Under the pieces are notes generated by a model. That model had not been told where the DNA came from. It ran no database searches and saw only the letters and a list, made by a program, of their open reading frames with translations. Positions 52,526 to 62,020 of a DNA stretch of 64,000 nt are shown in pieces. Position 1 is the first letter of the stretch. Each line of letters begins with the position of its first letter. Where the stretch lies: the NCBI GenBank assembly GCA_035652815.1, contig DASRDB010000012.1, positions 310,001-374,000 on the forward strand, in the 5' to 3' direction. The translations under genes were made by a program, and so were the position numbers. This DNA is from DASRDB01 sp035652815. GTDB taxonomy: Bacteria > Chloroflexota > Ktedonobacteria > Ktedonobacterales > Ktedonobacteraceae.

Positions 52526-54316
52526 CTATCTCAAATACTGGAATGATCCAAATTCATCTAACTGCTGCTTCAGGTCTTCTACAATGTTACGGCTTTGAGA
52601 GTATGGTTGCAGCATTCTCGTTAGCTTTTCTAGAAGTCCTCGTTGGTTTTCTCCACCTTTCAGCTTTACAAGGACTTTTTGGGCAATCTGACTATCAATA
52701 GCTATCTCTGGTTGCATTACTCCAGTTGCCTTCACGAAGGCATAATAACGAATAAACTCTTCTATCATACGGTAGCCGAAGCCCAACTTGTGAGGTAAAA
52801 GAAGGTTGTCAAGTTGTATAAGAATAGATGAACAATCATCTATCGCAGGCTTAAGTTCTGTATAGCGTGATGCGAGATTTTCTAAAAAGCCTGTAATGTC
52901 AACCACCGACATATCAATAATGTTTGCTCTATCTAAAATCTTATCGCTCAATGGTTGTGTAGACTCATCAATATTGATGGTTCCTGAAATAAACAGATTT
53001 GATGGAAGTCTGATCTCGGAAGGCACCTGCTCTCCACTACTACCATCAAGAGGAACTGAATTTGAATGAAGATGTAAGGGCATTCTGGATTCCATTGCGC
53101 TCAGGGCATCAGCAAAATAGAATTCAGCACGTGCTATATTCATCTCGTCTATACAGACAAAGACGGGGGTATCCTTGTAAGCAGTGGCGATAAGTATAGC
53201 CTGTAAAAAAGGCGTCACTACATATTTCCCGCTTATGATATCATGATATCCTATCAAACCTGTTGGATCTGTCCAGTCAGGCCGAACTGAACACATAAAG
53301 AAAAAGGGGTCTTCTGCTCTGTCATTTTCTATGCCATGTGTGGCGAAAGCATAAAAGCGGACGAGGCTGGTTTTTCCAGTTCCCGATAGACCTGTAAGAA
53401 TGACAAAATGTTTATGTTCGAGATGATTTAAAGCTACATGATAACGCTCAAGCAGACCGCCAGCGAAGTATCCACCAAGCTTTTGCACGCTTGATGCTAT
53501 ATCGGACAATGAAATCGTATTGGGCATGCGTCTCATCAAAGGAGAAATGCTCAACTCATCGGGCCAGGGCTGAAGCTCTTCTACTTTGTCCCTTCCAACC
53601 AGACTAACAAAGTATCCTATAAAGTCACGTACAAGAAGGTTTCTCTTTGCTGACGGTGCTGGCGGATAGACAGAAAAGAAAAGCTTATCCACTTCTACGG
53701 CGGGGTCGAGACCTGTTCTATCATCTGGAAAGCGATCCCAAAAGCCGCTATTTCTCATATAGATTTTGCCGTCTTCTGCGAGATAAATAGCAACTGTGTT
53801 ATTGCGGTCTCTGTACTTTATATCACCGATAGCATCAGTACTACTATCATCAGAAGGCAATGTTCCGTATTCATATTCCCCTGCTTCACCTGCCATTTGA
53901 GTAGTATCATCTAGAGATTCTTCCTTGGGAACAGATTTTTCTAGCATTGACTCTTGCCTGGGTAGCTTTTTAGAACTGCTCTGTCGTCCTGTATATTTTT
54001 CTGGTTGTTCTTTTAAAATTAAGCCCAGTCGCTTCATTTTTAAAAGACGCTGGAGGAATTTCTCACAATCATGTTCTATCACTACTGCAAAAAAGATCTC
54101 ATCAGCAGGAGGAAAACGGATAACAGAAGCCAGGATTACACCATTTGGGACAGTAGACCAGCTATCAAAATTTCCTGCTCCGATTTGTAAAGCACCTTCT
54201 ATCAGGATGGCTCTATTTGATACTCCGAACAATCTGGTTAATTTCCAATTACCATCGGCTCCCACCTTTTTTTGTACAGCTTCAACAAATAAATTTTGTC
54301 TTTTATCGAAGTCCAT
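52526..54316 (-). CDS. McrB-like AAA+ motor protein
   Basis: 596 aa from ATG 54316 (strong SD AAGGAG); the open frame to 54358 lacks one. Residues 1-100 are an N-terminal domain, then a charged linker. AAA+ core: Walker A GLSGTGKTS at 309-317, Walker B VCIDEMN about 387-393, and GTINIDES at 445-452, where McrB has its MNxxD-type GTP motif, and LDRA as the arginine-finger-like sensor. It should couple GTP or ATP hydrolysis to DNA translocation and nuclease activation. It lies between the glycosylase and the nuclease genes. Confidence 0.8.
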   Translation of the reverse strand: MDFDKRQNLFVEAVQKKVGADGNWKLTRLFGVSNRAILIEGALQIGAGNFDSWSTVPNGVILASVIRFPPADEIFFAVVIEHDCEKFLQRLLKMKRLGLILKEQPEKYTGRQSSSKKLPRQESMLEKSVPKEESLDDTTQMAGEAGEYEYGTLPSDDSSTDAIGDIKYRDRNNTVAIYLAEDGKIYMRNSGFWDRFPDDRTGLDPAVEVDKLFFSVYPPAPSAKRNLLVRDFIGYFVSLVGRDKVEELQPWPDELSISPLMRRMPNTISLSDIASSVQKLGGYFAGGLLERYHVALNHLEHKHFVILTGLSGTGKTSLVRFYAFATHGIENDRAEDPFFFMCSVRPDWTDPTGLIGYHDIISGKYVVTPFLQAILIATAYKDTPVFVCIDEMNIARAEFYFADALSAMESRMPLHLHSNSVPLDGSSGEQVPSEIRLPSNLFISGTINIDESTQPLSDKILDRANIIDMSVVDITGFLENLASRYTELKPAIDDCSSILIQLDNLLLPHKLGFGYRMIEEFIRYYAFVKATGVMQPEIAIDSQIAQKVLVKLKGGENQRGLLEKLTRMLQPYSQSRNIVEDLKQQLDEFGSFQYLR

Positions 54317-54433
54317 TGTAACTCTCCTTAAAGCGACTACCTTTGTCGCTAATAGCATTTTTTGCCTTTATTACACAAGTTAACTCTTTTCCTTTAGATG
54401 AAGATACCTTAAAGCGTTAAAAAATGCCAGTTT

Positions 54434-55120
54434 TTACAGGGTAGTTACCCCTGTTTTGCTACTGTAGAGGCAGTATTTTTGTACAGGGCATTCTGAACAT
54501 AGCGGTGGCTTCGATTTTGTACATATCAAAGCTGCAAGGTCCAACAAGGCAAAGTTATAGATACGAGGTTGCCCGGCATCTACGAGGGAAGCAATTAAGC
54601 TCCGAAATAAAGAGTTTCTTCTGGAAGAATCCTTTATTTCCAGATTGAAGACTCGGCCAATGACCCGAACTGTATTTGTGTCCACAATAGGATCGGGCAG
54701 ATTCCAGGCAAAACATCTTACAGCACTGGCAACATAATCACTTACTCCTGGTAATGAGAGCAACTGCTGTTTTTCTTGAGCTATCTGACCACCGAATTGC
54801 TCATTGATTTGTTTAACCATATCCATGATGAGATCAATGCGCCATCGGAGACCTAAAGAATAGAGTACATCATGTAATTCTTCTCGGGTTGCTTGTGAAA
54901 GACTCTGAATGTCAGGATACCTCTGGATAAATTGCTCATATATTGGAGCTACTTGAGGTGCTTGAGTGCGATGCAACATTATCTCTGCTACTAAGATATG
55001 ATAGGGATTTATGGTATAGCGCCAGGGGAAAGAGCGAAAATGTTTTTGTCCCCAGGATATCAAGTCTTTACGAAAAGATACAGCATCAACAATATGGTTA
55101 TGAGCTTCCACTATTTCCAT
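54434..55120 (-). CDS. HhH-GPD thymine-DNA glycosylase, MIG-like
   Basis: 228 aa. Endonuclease III superfamily: FPWRYTINPYHILVAEIMLHRTQAPQVAPIY matches the MutY/MIG N-terminal block in parts. The HhH is LPGVSDYVASAV; Tyr129 stands where EndoIII has its lysine and MIG has Tyr, so a mono-functional T:G glycosylase is expected. Asp147 in VDTNTVRV is catalytic. Cys200, 208, 211 and 217 give C-x7-C-x2-C-x5-C for a 4Fe-4S cluster, one residue longer than the common x6. Near a C5-methylase it would repair T:G from deaminated 5-methylcytosine. Confidence 0.85.
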   Translation of the reverse strand: MEIVEAHNHIVDAVSFRKDLISWGQKHFRSFPWRYTINPYHILVAEIMLHRTQAPQVAPIYEQFIQRYPDIQSLSQATREELHDVLYSLGLRWRIDLIMDMVKQINEQFGGQIAQEKQQLLSLPGVSDYVASAVRCFAWNLPDPIVDTNTVRVIGRVFNLEIKDSSRRNSLFRSLIASLVDAGQPRIYNFALLDLAALICTKSKPPLCSECPVQKYCLYSSKTGVTTL

Positions 55121-55183
55121 CTAATTAAAAACTCTTCTGTATACTTCCCTTTTAAATAAAGGTATTTATGCACTTAGAAATAT

Positions 55184-56317
55184 TTATTCCTCTTCTAATT
55201 GCTTTTCTATCTTCAACGTGATAGCGGGACCAAAATGCAAAATACGAGGGTAGCAGGAAATGCTATCTACGGTAATTTCTGATGGTAATCCCTCAAATGC
55301 CTGTATTATATTATTTGCCCATTCTCCAACATTTTCTGCAATACGTAATTGGGCTGTCTCTTCCTTAATATCAAACACTCGATAAATATCGTATCTCTCA
55401 GGACCTTCTTTCATTCTGAGTAGTTCACTGAGTGAAATATGTAAAGTTCTTTCAAATTCCCCTTGGGTCGATTTAACATCAATCAGGATAGGAGTCATAT
55501 CACTCAAGCTAATCCTAAAGTCATAGGAACTGATTGCATTTTTGTCCGATATCCATTCAAAATTGTGTATACTCCCATCGGCTTTGAGCATAAGCAAGTA
55601 ATCATTCACATATTGTTCACCTTGAAGACCAACAAAATCAGCGCTTTCTTTGGCCTTCTGAAGTTCGGCACGAGACATTTTTCTACTATAGGACCGTGAA
55701 GTTAGTTTTGCTCTCCCTTGATTACCACCCAGGGCAATGTCTTCTATATCAGGGTTTAATAGATCAGTATCGAGAGCAAAGCCATAAATAGGATGCTCTG
55801 ATTTTGGGTTGACCTCATTTATTATTTTGTCCAATTGTGTAGCTGATAATGCCAGCATGCTTTTATCACCTAAAAGCTGGTCAAGAGCCGACTGAAGTTT
55901 TGTATCTTCTGGAACAGATGCTGCTATAAACAATAACTTTAGTGAAACAGGAACAATTTCTCCACTGAAATCAAAAATGGCAAGATCATTAACTGTCAGC
56001 GCATTAAATCGCTCGGGACTATCTTCTGGATTCTCTACAATTTCCCCATTTAGTCTCCAGTTCTTAGCGCCGAGTGTTTTAACAATCTTTCTCTGTAGAT
56101 TGTATTCGCCTTCCAAACCGGGACCGTAAATAAAGATATCTACAGGAAATCTATCCTGTAATGCCGGATTCCTCAATCCTGGATAAAGAGCTTCAATGAA
56201 GATATCTGCATTCAGGTTGATCGCTTTCTGTTTACTTGAGGGGTTATTTCTATACTGCCACCCAAAAAAGGTTAAATCAGAAGCTGTTAAACGCTTGATA
56301 GCTAATTTTCGTGGCAT
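55184..56317 (-). CDS. DUF3883-like PD-(D/E)XK protein
   Basis: 377 aa. C-terminal half fits DUF3883 (NO VEIN C-terminal): Glu234 in GLQGEQYV, Asp266 in SSYDFRIS and Asp280-Val-Lys282 in ILIDVKSTQGEF, a nuclease-like E-D-DxK set, followed by ISLSELLRMKEGPERYDIYRVF. The first 220 residues are unrecognised. It overlaps the methyltransferase by 16 nt, with SD GAGGAA inside it. It may be the second, effector or specificity component of the restriction system. Confidence 0.7.
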   Translation of the reverse strand: MPRKLAIKRLTASDLTFFGWQYRNNPSSKQKAINLNADIFIEALYPGLRNPALQDRFPVDIFIYGPGLEGEYNLQRKIVKTLGAKNWRLNGEIVENPEDSPERFNALTVNDLAIFDFSGEIVPVSLKLLFIAASVPEDTKLQSALDQLLGDKSMLALSATQLDKIINEVNPKSEHPIYGFALDTDLLNPDIEDIALGGNQGRAKLTSRSYSRKMSRAELQKAKESADFVGLQGEQYVNDYLLMLKADGSIHNFEWISDKNAISSYDFRISLSDMTPILIDVKSTQGEFERTLHISLSELLRMKEGPERYDIYRVFDIKEETAQLRIAENVGEWANNIIQAFEGLPSEITVDSISCYPRILHFGPAITLKIEKQLEEE

Positions 56318-57846
56318 CTTTCATTTCCTCGAATAGAGTTCATCATTTTTGTGGCAAGGGCCAGAGCGAGCAATGGAGGAACAGCGTTTCCAATCTGTCT
56401 GAAAGCAGGATTCATGGTTCCACAGAATTCAAAGCCATCTGGAAAGGACTGAAGGCGTGCTGCCTCTCGAACAGATATTGTTCGTGCTTGCGTGCTATCG
56501 TAATGGATGTGAGAATAGCTATCTTTGCCAAGATGAGCCATTAAGGTTCTGGCTGGTTGGTCTGGCTCCATTTTTCGCCACTTATTAGGAAACTTGGTTG
56601 CATCATAGGGAGGAACAATTTTTTTTCTTAAATCCTCATATTCGTGCGTGCCGGGCTGTAAAGTAACCCCTTGAGTAGCGAGTTGAGCCAGTTTTTCCTT
56701 AAATAAGTTTAGAGCATGTTGATAGGCTTCGGGATATTGATCTCCAGGATTCATGCGACGAAAAATATCGTAATCTCGCGGTAAAGAACGTATGACATGG
56801 TCGGTTACCCCTTCATGGTTTTCGAATCCAGGCCAGTTTCTCATCAAAACAGCATAAGGGGAGACAGGCATATTCTCAGGATAAGGAATTCTTTGATTGA
56901 GTCGCCTTATGCCACGCTTCAGCTTTCCTTCCAAATGCTCAGTAATTCGAGGTAAATCTTGCAGTGCTTCTTGAGCGGTAACAGCATATGGAAGTTTAGG
57001 GGATGTTGCTGGAGCCGGAGTGTAAAAACCGATACTAAATAAATTTCCGTTGAATAAACCTCCCCCTAGTGATTTTAGTGCAACCTGCCTGGAGCCTTCA
57101 TAGCCCTTTGGAAGCTCTACCCAATGAGTAGGTGATGGAAACTCTACTTCAGTTTCAAGTTCTTTCGCATATGCCATGAGAAACATTCGCTCCCTCATCT
57201 GGGGAACTCCATAAAAAGCGGCATTAAGAAGGGTATAACGACATACGTAACCCATTTCAGTAAGCACTTCGCACATTTCATGTGCTATATTATGCCCGCC
57301 ATAATTCAATACATCTGGCACATTTTCCATAAGAAGCGCGAGGGGTTGAAATTTTCTTACATAAGCGAGATATCTCAGGTAAAGATTACCTCTAGCATCC
57401 TGCTTAAACGCTTCTGGATGATCTGCTACCTCTCGCAATTTAGCTCGTCCGACCCTTGCAAATGCCTGACAGGGAGGACCGCCTATAATCACGTCTATGC
57501 TGGATGCTACATCAGTACCTATTTCAAGCTCAGTAACTAATTGTTCTGGTTCTATTTTAGTAATATCACGGGCGTGAGCATGAAGTTTCTGTAAGTAACT
57601 GGAGTGTTTGTAAAAATTTAGTGCATGAGATTTGGCAGCAACAGGGTCTAATTCTACAGCACCTGCAATTTCAAATCCAGCCGCTTGAAACCCTAATGAT
57701 AGTCCGCCACATCCGGCAAATAAATCAAGGACGCGAAGAGTTTCACCCCTCTTCATTCTATATACCTTTTTGATTCGGGCATCTTCAGGGATAATGTTTG
57801 TTACCTGATCCTCTCCCGCAAGCAGGCCTGGCTCTATGCTTACCAT
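56302..57846 (-). CDS. DNA (cytosine-5) methyltransferase
   Basis: 514 aa from ATG 57846; ATG 57756 with SD AAGG is an alternative that trims 30 residues. All C5-methylase motifs: I LDLFAGCGGLSLGF, IV GGPPCQAF with catalytic Cys126, VI ENV at 174-176, VIII PQMRERMFLMA, IX SVREAARLQSFPDGF, and X QIGNAVPPLLA. The target region (about 230-410) is unlike any I recognise, so the site is unknown. First gene of the five-gene island; it would protect host DNA. Confidence 0.95.
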   Translation of the reverse strand: MVSIEPGLLAGEDQVTNIIPEDARIKKVYRMKRGETLRVLDLFAGCGGLSLGFQAAGFEIAGAVELDPVAAKSHALNFYKHSSYLQKLHAHARDITKIEPEQLVTELEIGTDVASSIDVIIGGPPCQAFARVGRAKLREVADHPEAFKQDARGNLYLRYLAYVRKFQPLALLMENVPDVLNYGGHNIAHEMCEVLTEMGYVCRYTLLNAAFYGVPQMRERMFLMAYAKELETEVEFPSPTHWVELPKGYEGSRQVALKSLGGGLFNGNLFSIGFYTPAPATSPKLPYAVTAQEALQDLPRITEHLEGKLKRGIRRLNQRIPYPENMPVSPYAVLMRNWPGFENHEGVTDHVIRSLPRDYDIFRRMNPGDQYPEAYQHALNLFKEKLAQLATQGVTLQPGTHEYEDLRKKIVPPYDATKFPNKWRKMEPDQPARTLMAHLGKDSYSHIHYDSTQARTISVREAARLQSFPDGFEFCGTMNPAFRQIGNAVPPLLALALATKMMNSIRGNERCHEN

Positions 57847-58200
57847 TTTTCCATCCCACTTAAATATAGCTGGCTACTTAGGATAGCCCAGAAGCCTTCT
57901 TATTGTAAGGAAGTCTTATTCATAGAACGGATTTAAGGTAGTGTTTGATAACATACAAGTATATTATATTTGATACCTACCTGACCAATACATTGCAGAT
58001 TATACTTACAAAGCCATAATTCTCAAAGCATTCAAACTTAAGTAAGAAAGCTTGTCAAAGACCGGATGTAGTTTCTAGTCGGCTATTATGACTCTTCATT
58101 TTATTCCCAAAACAATGCAAAACTCTTCTCATACGCTTTTTGTATTAGAGCAGGAAGCCTATGAGAAGAGTTAACTACGAGAACAGGATCTATCGTTTTT
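57847..58200. other. 354-bp intergenic region at the island boundary
   Basis: AT-rich, no gene seen. A 13-bp inverted repeat AACTCTTCTCATA 58121-58133 / TATGAGAAGAGTT 58160-58172 (26-nt loop) may be a terminator or boundary hairpin. No tRNA, integrase or obvious attachment repeat. Confidence 0.6.
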
Positions 58201-59073
58201 CTATTCCCCCACCTTCTCCCCCCATACCGTCACATACGTCCACAGCCCGCAGAAGTTTTCGGCCTGCATTTCGGCTTGCATCTGCTGGTAGAGCTGGTCG
58301 TGTTCTTGTTCGGAGATGCCGGTGGATTTGAGGTGGAAAGGTTTGACCAGGTCGAAGACGTAGATGAAGTTGCGCAGGTAGCCCTCGAATTCAGGCGTTC
58401 CGTTGGAGATGTCCAGCACGTGTCCCCGGTGTTGAACATTCTTGAAGCCTGCCTGGCGCAGTAGTGATTTGAGCATGGGCGTAATGCCGATATGTTCCCC
58501 ATCGACAGAAAAGGTGCGATGAGTGTTGTGAAAGCCCTCTGCCGAGGTACGCCAGAGCTTGTTGAGCGCGGGAGACGTGGTTACAGGCATTTCTAGCTCT
58601 GTGAGACGGACTATTCCATGGGGGCGCAAAATACGCCTGCATTCGGCAAGCAGCCCTGGCCATTCGTTAGGAGCCATGACGCCGAAGAGTGTGCGTTCGT
58701 TGACCAGATCGAAGGAGTCATCCTCAAAGGGAAGTGGCTGCTTTACATCCGCGACGGTGAAACTGACATTGTCATAGCCGCGTGAAACGACCTGAGCTTT
58801 CGCGAACTGAATCATCGAACGACTGATATCCGCGCCTGTTACCTGAATTTCAGGATGCTGACGCGCCACTTCGAGTGCCCAGCCGCCGGGACCGCAGGCC
58901 AGATCGAGGATATCTTTGATCCCGGAGAGGTCAGGACGTTCAGGAAGCGTTCCTCCCATAGCATGATTGATAATTTTATCGAAATTGAGCAGCCATGTCA
59001 TCGTCTCGCTGCTCTCGGTATCGGCTACAAAGCGCACTTTTTCTTCGGGGGTATCGGATGACGATGTAGACAT
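58201..59073 (-). CDS. class I SAM-dependent methyltransferase
   Basis: 290 aa. Motif I ILDLACGPGGWALEVA, motif II VTGADIS, a FTVADVKQPLPFEDDSFDLVNERTLFGVM segment in parts, and LAECRRILRPHGIVRLTE. Small-molecule methylase of the UbiE/Methyltransf_11 type; substrate unknown. SD AGGAGGAG. It follows the XRE regulator on the same strand by 35 nt. Confidence 0.88.
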   Translation of the reverse strand: MSTSSSDTPEEKVRFVADTESSETMTWLLNFDKIINHAMGGTLPERPDLSGIKDILDLACGPGGWALEVARQHPEIQVTGADISRSMIQFAKAQVVSRGYDNVSFTVADVKQPLPFEDDSFDLVNERTLFGVMAPNEWPGLLAECRRILRPHGIVRLTELEMPVTTSPALNKLWRTSAEGFHNTHRTFSVDGEHIGITPMLKSLLRQAGFKNVQHRGHVLDISNGTPEFEGYLRNFIYVFDLVKPFHLKSTGISEQEHDQLYQQMQAEMQAENFCGLWTYVTVWGEKVGE

Positions 59074-59108
59074 GCAAAACTCCTCCTGTTAGAGTACATG
59101 GCTCGCAG

Positions 59109-60098
59109 TTACATATGATCGGCAACGCGCATATCGAGCAATTCAGCTTCAAGCGCAGTCCATACGATTTGCTCTGCTTCATTTGATGTGAGCAGGCGAT
59201 TTCCCCGCAGCGCCTCTCGCAGCGTATCCGATACCTTCTGACGGAAGCGCTGGAAAAGCGGCTGTTGTATTTCCAGGGAAGGCATTACGCCGAGTTCAAT
59301 ATCCTGGTAGGTATAGAACTCATCTGAGCGGAATGCCAGGGTTAACAATTCCGTGTATTGTTCGACGATTTTTTGCCGGAAGGGCAGAAAATACTCCGGT
59401 TGCGTGCTTGAGACAATTAAACATCCCGCGAAACGACCAGCCAGGTGGATGGGGCTGGCTATGGCGCTCTCTTCCCACTTCTCCCAGCGAATAGGTATAA
59501 AGCTCTCTTCCTCCCGGCTCTGAACTGCAATCAGGTGTCCGGTGGAAATAGCATAGCCCGCCAGGGATTCGATGCCCAGGAATAACGGCTCTCGATCAAG
59601 ATACGTATTCCAGGGGGAAGTGCCGCGCCCGGTACTCTGGCGCAGACTGCGTACTTTGCGCTGGGGACCTGAAGGCGGCATGCAATAGGCGATGGTGAGA
59701 GCCATGCCCAGACCGTCGGGATCGAGTTGACCGAGCGCCAACTGTAAGATCAAATCGGCCAGGTACCAGGAACGCTGGCTTTCCTGCACGTTGACATGCA
59801 TGTTAAGGATACGCCTGTAGATCTCGGCTGGAATTTGCTCAGGCTCGTCCCCGGTCGCTGGTATGTCGAAAGCTGGATATTCCTCGCGGATGAGCCGGGT
59901 AAGGGTCTCGCGGTGCGCGGGAAGGGCCTTGAAGAGACGGCGCAGGTTTTCCTGGCGCGGATTCGTCTCGCCTGTCACCCAGCGCGAGAGCGTGACGGGA
60001 TTGACGCCCAACTCGTTGGCAATACGTTGTTTTTCCCGCCCGTCCGCGATGATGTTTTCGAGAAACTTACGCCAGGTGTTCTCTTTCATCTCCTGCAT
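59109..60098 (-). CDS. XRE-like regulator with sensory C-terminal region
   Basis: 329 aa from ATG 60098; ATG 60089 is nearly as good, and the open frame to 60266 has no support. HTH: REKQRIANELGVNPVTLSRWVTGETNPRQENLRRLFKALP, an XRE-type helix pair. Residues about 100-290 have GAF-like features (TGHLIAVQSREEESFIPIRWE, RFAGCLIVSSTQPEYF), but that is only a resemblance. It probably controls the downstream methyltransferase gene. Confidence 0.72.
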   Translation of the reverse strand: MQEMKENTWRKFLENIIADGREKQRIANELGVNPVTLSRWVTGETNPRQENLRRLFKALPAHRETLTRLIREEYPAFDIPATGDEPEQIPAEIYRRILNMHVNVQESQRSWYLADLILQLALGQLDPDGLGMALTIAYCMPPSGPQRKVRSLRQSTGRGTSPWNTYLDREPLFLGIESLAGYAISTGHLIAVQSREEESFIPIRWEKWEESAIASPIHLAGRFAGCLIVSSTQPEYFLPFRQKIVEQYTELLTLAFRSDEFYTYQDIELGVMPSLEIQQPLFQRFRQKVSDTLREALRGNRLLTSNEAEQIVWTALEAELLDMRVADHM

Positions 60099-60291
60099 TT
60101 CCTCTTTTTGTACGCAGGTTATGCGGTATTTATCTTCAGCAGCATAGCATGTATATAGAAGAGTTGTCAAATTGGAATTCGTTCCATCCAGATGTCCATC
60201 AATTTTTTGCAACCAGCATGGGTGTCTTCCGTCCCCCATACAGGTGAATCCCCATATGGGATGCAAAAATGTGACATCCGCTCTTGATTCC

Positions 60292-61875
60292 CTAAAACGG
60301 CACCGGCATGCTCGTCACGTAATAAATCGGGTCTTGCTGCTGCATATTTTGCTTCAGTTGCAGGAAGGCGGTAGTGGGCGAGTAGCCGTAGCCGTTGAAG
60401 ATGGAGCCGCAATTGACTCTTGGGTCGGTTGGAGATGCGGGTTGACCTGCGACACATGCTTCGGTCATGATGCCGAGGAAGCGCATATGAGGGTCGTTTT
60501 GTTGGAGGCGTACCCAATCCCAGAGGGTGCCGCGATCATAGATTTCCGGCAGTGAGACATCGTAGGGCGCTTGCCACGCGATGTAGTAGCGATCAGCGTC
60601 CGTCCAGGGCTGCTCGGGCTGGCCGGTATCGGGATCAACCAGGGGAGTGCCCTGGCGCATGTCGCCGAAGTCAACCAGGGGCACCTTATAGGCGTCATGC
60701 GCGTTGAAGCCATCCACGAACATGCGGGTGCGGTCGGCTCCGTCCCAGGTGGTTTCCGCGTCGTAGGCTCCCCAGACCTGCATTTGCTGGTCAAAGCCCT
60801 GGTTGTGTATCCAGGTGTTCAGGTTGTTTACCATCTCGGCCCACAGAACGCCCACCTCGGTAATGCTGCATGATGGCCCGTTGTAGGCGCATTGGTGATG
60901 ATTGCTCAGGCCGAGGGCGAGCTTAATGCGGCAGTTCGGAGAAACCCCGCGCCAGCTTTCCAGGTAACGTTGCGCTGCGGCTGCGATATTGCCATCAGAC
61001 CAGAACAGGTTGGTATTCACGCTGTAGGTGCCATAGACGCCGTTCGATGTATGTGGCTCGCCAAAATCGAGCAGGACGAAACTGGCATAATGACTATTGT
61101 TGCATTGATTGCTGCTCAACGTCCATTGCACATCGTGCTGCGCCAGCGTTTGCATATCTGTCATTGCTGTATTGGGAGAGGTCTCAACGTACCAGGAACG
61201 CGAATAGGTGGGCCCTGAGGCCTTCACTTCCGCGACAGCGAGCGGCTTGGGGGCGCTGGTCGTAGTCTCATTCATAACCTGATTCTGAAGGGCTATCAAT
61301 AAAGCCCCGCCCCATTGTGTTGCATCCCATGTATGAGCGTAGACGAAGAGAACGAGCGCCAGTGGCAGCAGCACGATGATGCGCGCAATTGGGGAAAGCT
61401 GCTTCCAACGAGGACGCGGATCATCGTGAAAATTCCGTCCTGGTGAAGGGTGCTTCAGATATGGACGCGGATCATTATACAGTTTTCGCGCAGGTGAAAT
61501 AGCTCTCCGGCGAGGTTGCTGGTTATTGTATAGATTTTGTCCTGGCGGAAGGTCTCTTGAAAGGCTTCTGCGGCGAGGTTGCTGCTCGTTGTACTCATCC
61601 TGTTCTGAGATAAGGCTTCTGCGGCGAGGACGCTGCTCGTTATACGAATCCTGTTCTGAAATAAGACTTCTGCGACGAGGACGCTGCTCGTTACACGAAT
61701 CCTGTTCAGGGATAAGGTCTCTCTGGCGAGATTGCTGATCTTTGTACAGGCTTGGTCCCACTATAAGACTTCTGCGACGAGGACGCTGCTCGTTATACGA
61801 ATCCTGTTCAGGTGAAAGGTTTCTCCGGCGAGGAGGCTGATCGTTACGCGGACTCCGATACTGCTCTCGTATCAC
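60292..61875 (-). CDS. single-pass membrane protein with 17-residue N-terminal repeats
   Basis: 527 aa from GTG 61875 (SD AAAGGA). Residues 16-155 are eight tandem repeats, mostly 17 aa, of the form RRRSLISEQDSYNEQRP; one is 21 aa. A membrane helix follows at about 163-183. The exterior part (about 340 residues) has paired cysteines (NCRI, CAYNGPSC, EACVAG, RVNC) and VDFGDMR, DAETTWDG stretches suggestive of a TIM-barrel glycosidase-like domain, but no family is certain. The positively charged repeats lie in the cytoplasm. Confidence 0.7.
   Translation of the reverse strand: MIREQYRSPRNDQPPRRRNLSPEQDSYNEQRPRRRSLIVGPSLYKDQQSRQRDLIPEQDSCNEQRPRRRSLISEQDSYNEQRPRRRSLISEQDEYNEQQPRRRSLSRDLPPGQNLYNNQQPRRRAISPARKLYNDPRPYLKHPSPGRNFHDDPRPRWKQLSPIARIIVLLPLALVLFVYAHTWDATQWGGALLIALQNQVMNETTTSAPKPLAVAEVKASGPTYSRSWYVETSPNTAMTDMQTLAQHDVQWTLSSNQCNNSHYASFVLLDFGEPHTSNGVYGTYSVNTNLFWSDGNIAAAAQRYLESWRGVSPNCRIKLALGLSNHHQCAYNGPSCSITEVGVLWAEMVNNLNTWIHNQGFDQQMQVWGAYDAETTWDGADRTRMFVDGFNAHDAYKVPLVDFGDMRQGTPLVDPDTGQPEQPWTDADRYYIAWQAPYDVSLPEIYDRGTLWDWVRLQQNDPHMRFLGIMTEACVAGQPASPTDPRVNCGSIFNGYGYSPTTAFLQLKQNMQQQDPIYYVTSMPVPF
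61411..61830. repeat. 51-bp in-frame tandem repeats
   Basis: Repeat starts near 61562, 61613, 61664, 61715, 61766 and 61817 are exactly 51 bp apart; the units further left are more diverged. They encode the 17-residue basic repeats and are likely to vary in number between strains. Confidence 0.8.
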
Positions 61876-62020
61876 TGCCCAGGTATCCTTTCGTAGAAGA
61901 CAGCTTGAAATAATGCAATGCCTTATGACACGTTCTGAAATACAGTTGTCATAATATCACAGCCGTTCTCGCTGCGCCAGAGAAAATCTGGATAAGTAGG
62001 CCAAAAGTACCTACGTATCG

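Noticed and set aside
58121..58172. Attachment-site repeat of a mobile element bounding the defence island
   Set aside because: It is an inverted, not direct, repeat; no partner was found near 50.8 kb, and no integrase or tRNA is present.
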